From Agrococcus sp. KRD186 (GTDB taxonomy: Bacteria > Actinomycetota > Actinomycetes > Actinomycetales > Microbacteriaceae), in contig NZ_JABFAP010000001.1 in assembly GCF_017168255.1 (NCBI RefSeq), positions 2,066,619 to 2,130,618 of the forward strand: 64,000 nt of DNA. The letters run 5' to 3'. The notes beneath the pieces were generated by a model. The model was given only the letters and a program-made list of their open reading frames with translations. It was not told where the DNA came from and ran no database searches. Positions 58,865 through 64,000 of the stretch are shown here, one piece after another. Numbering within the stretch: the first letter of the stretch is position 1; each line of letters begins with the position of its first letter. The translations under genes were made by a program, and so were the position numbers.

Positions 58865-59208
58865 ACACCGGCGCCCGATTGGGCATCTATGGCGCTGGCC
58901 TCGTGTTCGCGTTCGGCGGGACCTTCGCCATCGCCGGCGCGTTGGTTCCCGACGATGCCGCCGCCAATTGGGCGCAAGACGACCCGGCCGGCCACGGGGA
59001 CCCGGCCGCCAGCACGGCAACACCATCGCAACCCGGGCAGCGAGCGCAGGAGATCGACGTGACCGGAGTGACCATCGCGCGATCGGGCCTCACGATCGGG
59101 CCCATCGATGCTCCCGCGACGCTCGACGCGACGCACTCGGCGGACAGCGAGGACGCCACCGATGAACCGGCAGGCACCGACAGCGACGCCGAGCACGACG
59201 GACACTGA
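58861..59208 (+). CDS. copper-cluster small membrane-anchored protein
   Basis: This 115-aa protein has an N-terminal membrane helix (LGIYGAGLVFAFGGTFAIAGAL) and a long acidic, Asp/His/Ala-rich extracytoplasmic tail ending DSDAEHDGH. I do not know the family. Its coupling to copZ and its place ahead of copA suggest a periplasm-side metal binder or partner of the exporter. Confidence 0.65.
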   Translation: MNTGARLGIYGAGLVFAFGGTFAIAGALVPDDAAANWAQDDPAGHGDPAASTATPSQPGQRAQEIDVTGVTIARSGLTIGPIDAPATLDATHSADSEDATDEPAGTDSDAEHDGH

Positions 59209-59256
59209 CCAGGAACGAGCCCCGGATGCGCCCGGCGCACCGACGAGGAGACGACC

Positions 59257-61584
59257 ATGACGGACTTGCAAGCAGCGGCTGCGGCTTCCAGCGTGGAGCT
59301 GGAGATCGGCGGGATGACGTGCGCATCCTGCGCGATGCGGATCGAGAAGAAGCTGAACAAACTCGACGGGGTCACCGCGACCGTGAACTACGCGACCGAA
59401 AAAGCCAAGGTGTCTGCACCCGCAGACTTCGACCCGGCGCTGCTGATCGCCGAGGTCGAGAAGACGGGCTACACCGCAGCACTTCCCGCCCCGGAGCAGT
59501 CCTCGACGACCGACGACGACGGCGAGGCCCCGGATGCGGAGCTGGTGAGCCTGCGACACCGACTGATCGGCGCCGTCGTGCTCACCGTCCCCGTCATCGC
59601 CATGGCGATGGCACCGGTGCTGCAGTTCACCTACTGGCAGTGGCTCTCGCTCGCGCTCGCCGCGCCGGTGATCGTGTGGGGCGCGTGGCCGTTCCACAAG
59701 GCGGCGTGGACGAACCTGCGGCACGGTGCCGCGACGATGGACACGCTCATCTCGATGGGCACCAGCGCGGCGCTGCTGTGGTCGCTGTACGCCCTGTTCT
59801 TCGGCACCGCCGGCGTCCCCGGCATGACGCACCCGTTCGAGCTCACCGTCGCCCCCAGTGACGGCGCCGCGAACATCTACCTGGAAGTCGGCGCCGGGGT
59901 GACGATGTTCATCCTGGCCGGCCGCTACTTCGAGAAGCGCTCCAAGCGGCAGGCCGGCGCGGCCCTGCGCGCACTGCTCGATCTGGGCGCGAAGGACGTC
60001 GCCGTGCTCCGTGAGGGCGTCGAGATCCGCATCCCGACCAAGGATCTCGCGGTCGGTGACGAGTTCGTCGTCCGGCCGGGCGAGAAGATCGCCACCGACG
60101 GCATCGTCGTCTCCGGCACCTCCGCCGTCGACGCCTCCATGCTCACCGGCGAATCGGTGCCCGTCGAGGTCGGGGAGGGCGACACCGTCACCGGCGCCAC
60201 CGTCAACGCGGGCGGCCGCATCGTCGTGCGAGCCACACGCGTCGGCTCCGCCACGCAGCTGGCCCAGATGGCGAAGCTCGTGGAGGATGCGCAGTCCGGC
60301 AAGGCCGAGGTGCAGCGCCTTGCCGACAAGATCTCCGGCATCTTCGTGCCGATCGTGATCGTCATCGCCGTGGGCACGCTCGGCGCCTGGCTCGGCGCCG
60401 GCTTCCCCGCCGCGGCCGCATTCACCGCCGCCGTCGCCGTGCTCATCATCGCCTGCCCCTGCGCGCTCGGTCTCGCCACCCCCACCGCGCTGCTGGTAGG
60501 CACGGGGCGCGGCGCACAGATGGGCATCCTCATCAAGGGGCCGGAAGTGCTCGAGTCCACACGCCGCATCGACACCATCGTGCTCGACAAGACCGGCACC
60601 GTCACCGCGGGGAAGATGACCCTCACCGACGTGCACACCGCCGACGGCACCGACCGGACCGAACTGCTCCGCCTCGCGGGCGCCCTGGAGGACGCGTCCG
60701 AGCACCCGATCGCCCAGGCCGTCGCGAAGGCCGCGGTGCAGGAGCTCGGTGCGCTGCCTACTCCAGAAGGCTTCACGAACATCGAGGGCAAGGGCGTGCA
60801 GGGCCTCGTCGACGGGCACGCGGTGATCGTCGGCCGGGCCTCGCTGCTGGCCGACTGGTCCCTGCACCTATCTGCCGAGCTCGCCAAGGCGAAGGCCGCA
60901 GCCGAGCGCCAGGGGAAGACCGCGATCGCCGCCGGCTGGGACGGTCAGGCGCGCGGCGTGCTCGTCGTCGCCGACACCGTCAAGCCCACGAGCGCGGCCG
61001 CCGTGGCGCAGTTCAAGCGCCTGGGACTCACGCCGGTGCTGCTCACCGGCGACAACCAGACCGTGGCCGAGCAGATCGCCGCCGAGGTAGGCATCACCGA
61101 AGTGATCGCAGAGGTGCTGCCGCTGGACAAGGTCGACGTCATCACTCGACTGCAACGCGAGGGCAAGGCTGTCGCGATGGTCGGCGACGGCGTGAACGAC
61201 GCCGCCGCCCTCGCCCAGGCCGACCTGGGCCTCGCGATGGGCACCGGCACCGACGTCGCGATCGAAGCCTCCGACATCACGCTCGTCCGCGGCGACCTGC
61301 GCAGCGCCGCCGACGCCATCCGGCTCTCCCGGAAGACGCTCGGCACCATCAAGGGCAACCTGTTCTGGGCCTTCGCCTACAACGTCGCCGCCATCCCGCT
61401 GGCGGCGCTCGGCCTGCTCAACCCCATGCTCGCCGGCGCGGCGATGGCGTTCTCCAGCGTCTTCGTCGTCGGCAACAGCCTCCGCCTCCGCAGCTTCAAG
61501 AGCGAGGCGGTGGACCCCGCACCGACAGCCACGGCCGCACCGCGTCCTGCGGCGCGGTCGGCAGCAGTCGCCATCCATCACTGA
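59257..61584 (+). CDS. copA: P1B-type Cu(I) ATPase CopA
   Basis: This 775-aa exporter has one N-terminal HMA domain with [15 protein letters not shown] (Cys22, Cys25) and about eight membrane helices. The A-domain has TGES in [12 protein letters not shown], the CPC metal motif lies at residues 400-402 ([11 protein letters not shown]), the phosphorylation Asp444 in [18 protein letters not shown] in the N-domain, and [10 protein letters not shown]. The Cu(I)-ATPase YN and MxxS positions are present in [13 protein letters not shown] and [13 protein letters not shown]. It pumps Cu+ out of the cytoplasm. Confidence 0.95.
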   Translation: MTDLQAAAAASSVELEIGGMTCASCAMRIEKKLNKLDGVTATVNYATEKAKVSAPADFDPALLIAEVEKTGYTAALPAPEQSSTTDDDGEAPDAELVSLRHRLIGAVVLTVPVIAMAMAPVLQFTYWQWLSLALAAPVIVWGAWPFHKAAWTNLRHGAATMDTLISMGTSAALLWSLYALFFGTAGVPGMTHPFELTVAPSDGAANIYLEVGAGVTMFILAGRYFEKRSKRQAGAALRALLDLGAKDVAVLREGVEIRIPTKDLAVGDEFVVRPGEKIATDGIVVSGTSAVDASMLTGESVPVEVGEGDTVTGATVNAGGRIVVRATRVGSATQLAQMAKLVEDAQSGKAEVQRLADKISGIFVPIVIVIAVGTLGAWLGAGFPAAAAFTAAVAVLIIACPCALGLATPTALLVGTGRGAQMGILIKGPEVLESTRRIDTIVLDKTGTVTAGKMTLTDVHTADGTDRTELLRLAGALEDASEHPIAQAVAKAAVQELGALPTPEGFTNIEGKGVQGLVDGHAVIVGRASLLADWSLHLSAELAKAKAAAERQGKTAIAAGWDGQARGVLVVADTVKPTSAAAVAQFKRLGLTPVLLTGDNQTVAEQIAAEVGITEVIAEVLPLDKVDVITRLQREGKAVAMVGDGVNDAAALAQADLGLAMGTGTDVAIEASDITLVRGDLRSAADAIRLSRKTLGTIKGNLFWAFAYNVAAIPLAALGLLNPMLAGAAMAFSSVFVVGNSLRLRSFKSEAVDPAPTATAAPRPAARSAAVAIHH

Positions 61585-61595
61585 GAGGAACCCCC

Positions 61596-61901
61596 ATGTC
61601 CAACACCACCGGTCACGACCACAGCCACGACAGCCACAATCACGGCAGCCATGATCACGCCGGCCATCACGAGGATCACAGCCACGGCCACAGCCACACC
61701 GCCACCGGCACCCACGGGCACGGTGCAGCCGCCGGTGAGATCGCCGAGTGCCCGGTGATGGCCGGCAGTACGGTCCTGAAGTCGGACGCCGAGACGGCGG
61801 GCCTCGTCCGCGACTTCGAGGGCACCCGCTACTACCTGTGCTGCGCCGCCTGCGGGCCCTTGTTCGACGCCGACCCCGCGAAGTACGCCGCCGCGGCCTG
61901 A
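61596..61901 (+). CDS. His-rich YHS-domain metal-binding protein
   Basis: This 101-aa protein has an N-terminal His-rich tail (HDHSHDSHNHGSHDHAGHHE...) and a C-terminal YHS/TRASH-like segment with Cys in EIAECPVMAG and CC...C in YYLCCAACGPLF. It likely binds Cu or Ag in the cytoplasm and may deliver metal to the ATPases. It starts 11 bases after copA and ends before a terminator hairpin. Confidence 0.78.
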   Translation: MSNTTGHDHSHDSHNHGSHDHAGHHEDHSHGHSHTATGTHGHGAAAGEIAECPVMAGSTVLKSDAETAGLVRDFEGTRYYLCCAACGPLFDADPAKYAAAA

Positions 61902-61904
61902 ACC

Positions 61905-61946
61905 AAGCAGTGTCGGACCTGTCGCCAGACAGGTCCGACACTGCTT
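61905..61946 (+). terminator. perfect 19-bp-arm hairpin between the YHS gene and copB
   Basis: Perfect 19-bp arms (61905-61923 and 61928-61946, beginning AAGCAGTGTCGGACC) with a 4-base loop GCCA. It would end or attenuate the copZ-copA transcript before copB. No T-run follows. Confidence 0.85.
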
Positions 61947-61969
61947 CCCGTACCCGAGAGGATGAGACC

Positions 61970-64000
61970 ATGACCAACCCGCACGAGCACCGACCCGACC
62001 CGACGCATCTCGCCCAGCTCCACGCGCAGCACGCCGCCGCACCGATGGAGGCACCCGAGGCCAACGGGTCCGACCATGCAGACCATCATCACGTTCAGGC
62101 TCAGCCGACGGGTGCGCACGATCGGATGGGGGGTCACGCGACCGCGGCGTCCGACGGTGCGGCCACGAGCGACTCCCATGGCGGAAGCCACATGTCGCAT
62201 GCGGGCCACGACGACCATGGCGCAGATGGCGAACACGGCGGTCACGGCGGTCACGGCGGTCACGGCGGTCACGGCGATCACGTCGGGCAGTTCCGTCGCC
62301 TGTTCTGGATCATGCTGGCCCTGGCGGTCCCGACGGTCGCGCTCTCGGGCATGTTCGCGATGATCGTCGGCTACACGCTCCCGGACATCCCCGGACTCGC
62401 CTGGGTCTCCCCCGTGCTCGGCACGGTGATGTACGTGTGGGGCGGCAAGCCCTTCCTGACCGGCGCTGTGAGCGAGATCCGCGCGCGCAAGCCCGGCATG
62501 ATGCTGCTGATCGGCCTCGCGATCACCGTCGCGTTCATCGCCTCATGGGGCGCCAGCCTCGGACTGCTGCACCACGAGCTCGACTTCTGGTGGGAGCTCG
62601 CGCTGCTGATCGTGATCATGCTGCTCGGGCACTGGATCGAGATGCGCTCGCTCGCGCAGACCACCAGCGCTCTGGACTCGCTCGCGGCGCTGCTCCCGGA
62701 CGAGGCCGAGCGTGTGGAAGGCGACAGCGTCGTCACCGTCGCGCCTGCCGATCTTGCGGTCGGAGACGTCGTCGTCGTCCGTCCCGGCGGCAGCGTGCCC
62801 GCCGATGGCAGCATCGTCGATGGACGCGCAGCCATGGACGAGTCGATGGTCACGGGAGAGTCGCAGACGGTCACGCGCACCATCGGCGAATCCGTCACCG
62901 CCGGCACCGTCGCCACAGATTCCGGCCTGCGCGTCGAAGTGACCGCCACCGGTGACGACACCGCCCTCGCAGGCATCCAGCGGCTGGTCACGGACGCGCA
63001 GAGCTCCTCCTCCCGAGCGCAGCGTCTCGCCGACACCGCCGCCGGATGGCTCTTCTGGTTCGCGCTCGGCGCGGCAGCGATCACCGCGATCGTCTGGACC
63101 CTCGTCGGTCTCCCTGACGCGGCGGTCATCCGCACCATCACCGTGCTCGTCATCGCCTGCCCCCACGCGCTCGGTTTGGCCATCCCGCTGGTGGTCTCCA
63201 TCGCCACCGAGCGTGCCGCCCGCGGTGGCGTGCTCGTCAAGGATCGCCTCGCGCTCGAGAGCATGCGCACCGTCGACACGGTGCTGTTCGACAAGACCGG
63301 CACCCTCACCAAGGGCGAGCCGACGGTGACCGACATCGCCGTGATCGATGGCCACGACCCGGATCACGTGCTCGGTCTCGCCGCGTCCGCCGAGTCCGAC
63401 AGCGAGCACCCGCTCGCCAAGGCGATCGTCCGCGCAGCCGCCGCCAAGGAACTCACCGTGCCGCGCAGCCGTGACTTCTCCTCCTCCCCCGCGGTCGGCG
63501 TCACCGCGACTGTCGACGGGGCGACTGTCCGTGTCGGCGGACCGCACCTGCTCACCGAAGAATCCGCGCACGAGCTCGAGGTCGCCGACCAGTGGCGCTC
63601 CGACGGGGCGATCATCCTCCACGTCATCCAGAACGGCCAGGTCATCGGAGCCCTCAAGCTCGCCGACGAGATCCGCGCGGAGTCGCGCGAGGCGATCGAA
63701 GCGCTGCACGCGCTCGACGTGCAAGTCGTCATGATCACCGGTGACGCGGAAGCCGTGGCACGTTCGGTCGCTGAGGAGCTGGGCATCGACCGGTTCTTCG
63801 CCGGCGTGCGCCCGGAGGACAAGGCCGCGAAGGTGCAGCAGCTGCAGCGCGAGGGCCGGAAGGTCGCGATGGTCGGAGACGGCGTGAACGACGCCCCGGC
63901 CCTCGCCCAAGCGGATGTGGGGCTCGCGATCGGCGCCGGCACCGATGTCGCGATCGCATCCGCTGGCGTCATCCTCGCCAGCGACGACCCCCGCTCCGTG
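61970..64000 (+). CDS. copB: CopB-type (CPH) P1B ATPase, partial at the right edge
   Basis: At least 677 aa are encoded without a stop to the window end. The long His-rich N-terminus includes a nine-base repeat encoding HGG several times (62234-62278). The catalytic core has membrane helices from FWIMLALAVPTVALSGMFAM, TGES in SMVTGESQTVTR, the CPH motif (residues 397-399, VIACPHALGLAIP), DKTGT with Asp441, SEHPLAKA and GDGVNDAPAL. CPH marks the P1B-3 subfamily (CopB), known for Cu(II)/Ag or Cu(I) export. ATG 61970 follows GAGAGGATGAG. Confidence 0.93.
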   Translation, partial: MTNPHEHRPDPTHLAQLHAQHAAAPMEAPEANGSDHADHHHVQAQPTGAHDRMGGHATAASDGAATSDSHGGSHMSHAGHDDHGADGEHGGHGGHGGHGGHGDHVGQFRRLFWIMLALAVPTVALSGMFAMIVGYTLPDIPGLAWVSPVLGTVMYVWGGKPFLTGAVSEIRARKPGMMLLIGLAITVAFIASWGASLGLLHHELDFWWELALLIVIMLLGHWIEMRSLAQTTSALDSLAALLPDEAERVEGDSVVTVAPADLAVGDVVVVRPGGSVPADGSIVDGRAAMDESMVTGESQTVTRTIGESVTAGTVATDSGLRVEVTATGDDTALAGIQRLVTDAQSSSSRAQRLADTAAGWLFWFALGAAAITAIVWTLVGLPDAAVIRTITVLVIACPHALGLAIPLVVSIATERAARGGVLVKDRLALESMRTVDTVLFDKTGTLTKGEPTVTDIAVIDGHDPDHVLGLAASAESDSEHPLAKAIVRAAAAKELTVPRSRDFSSSPAVGVTATVDGATVRVGGPHLLTEESAHELEVADQWRSDGAIILHVIQNGQVIGALKLADEIRAESREAIEALHALDVQVVMITGDAEAVARSVAEELGIDRFFAGVRPEDKAAKVQQLQREGRKVAMVGDGVNDAPALAQADVGLAIGAGTDVAIASAGVILASDDPRSV
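62234..62281 (+). repeat. 9-bp repeat in the copB His-rich region
   Basis: Five units of CACGGCGGT (the last CACGGCGAT) encode H-G-G in tandem. It is a repeat-prone segment of the metal-binding tail. Confidence 0.9.

Noticed and set aside
1-64000. tRNA or rRNA genes
   Set aside because: No cloverleaf with a TTCGA-type T-loop next to a plausible anticodon arm and no rRNA core was recognised by eye; a dedicated scan would be needed to be sure.

Overview
The window is a high-GC actinobacterial chromosome segment. Codons end almost always in G or C, genes are packed in ATGA/GTGA-overlapping operons, a HAIR (HspR) box lies upstream of clpB, there is an NrtR-controlled NAD operon and a DUF222/HNH endonuclease, and the heptamer GGATGCG recurs in chromosomal genes. 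Together these suggest Microbacteriaceae, with Agrococcus or a close relative as my guess; no rRNA or other marker gene is present to prove it.

Layout. 1-3000: the tail of an unidentified gene and a convergent restriction-modification pair. 3149-5841: metNIQ methionine importer. 5960-8465: two divergent MFS transporters. 8574-9384: a ParE-type toxin-antitoxin pair abutting a stump of a dihydrolipoamide acyltransferase. 9452-12830: hydrolase, O-methyltransferase and small membrane proteins. 13085-15755: a two-component system and a DUF2975/XRE pair. 15852-21325: an NAD de novo operon nrtR-nadA-nadB-nadC-nadS with its operator. 21360-27972: DUF433, HNH endonuclease, ArsR/SRPBCC pair, arsR beside a beheaded arsC, and orphan hypotheticals. 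28166-32628: two ABC exporter operons (NatAB-like and YtrABC-like), each behind a palindromic operator. 32719-36670: acidic and envelope-stress-like small proteins around a threonine aldolase. 36878-47494: metabolic genes including a pyroglutamyl-peptidase fused to an SRPBCC domain, a ROK kinase with an in-frame minisatellite, a DEAD-box helicase, a CYP152-type P450, Map and a sugar porter. 47628-50720: a second toxin-antitoxin pair and HspR-controlled clpB.

From about 50760 to 58274 there is a nest of mobile DNA. A Tn7-like tnsA/tnsB pair has a frameshifted tnsA, and its tnsB is cut by a RIT element (three tyrosine recombinases in overlapping order, the first with an in-frame stop). This is followed by an IS21-family remnant, stubs of unknown genes and an intact IS3-family element. 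The IS3 element has beheaded a flavoprotein gene.

From 58571 to the right edge lies a copper-resistance cluster behind a CsoR-type operator: copZ, a small His-rich membrane protein, a CPC-type Cu(I) ATPase, a His-rich YHS protein and a CPH-type (CopB) ATPase that runs off the window. It may be cargo or a hitchhiker of the mobile region.

Cooperating sets are metNIQ (methionine uptake), nadABC with a cysteine desulfurase that probably feeds the NadA [4Fe-4S] cluster, and the Cu set (chaperone, two exporters, periplasmic or surface metal binders). No rRNA, tRNA or CRISPR array was recognised.
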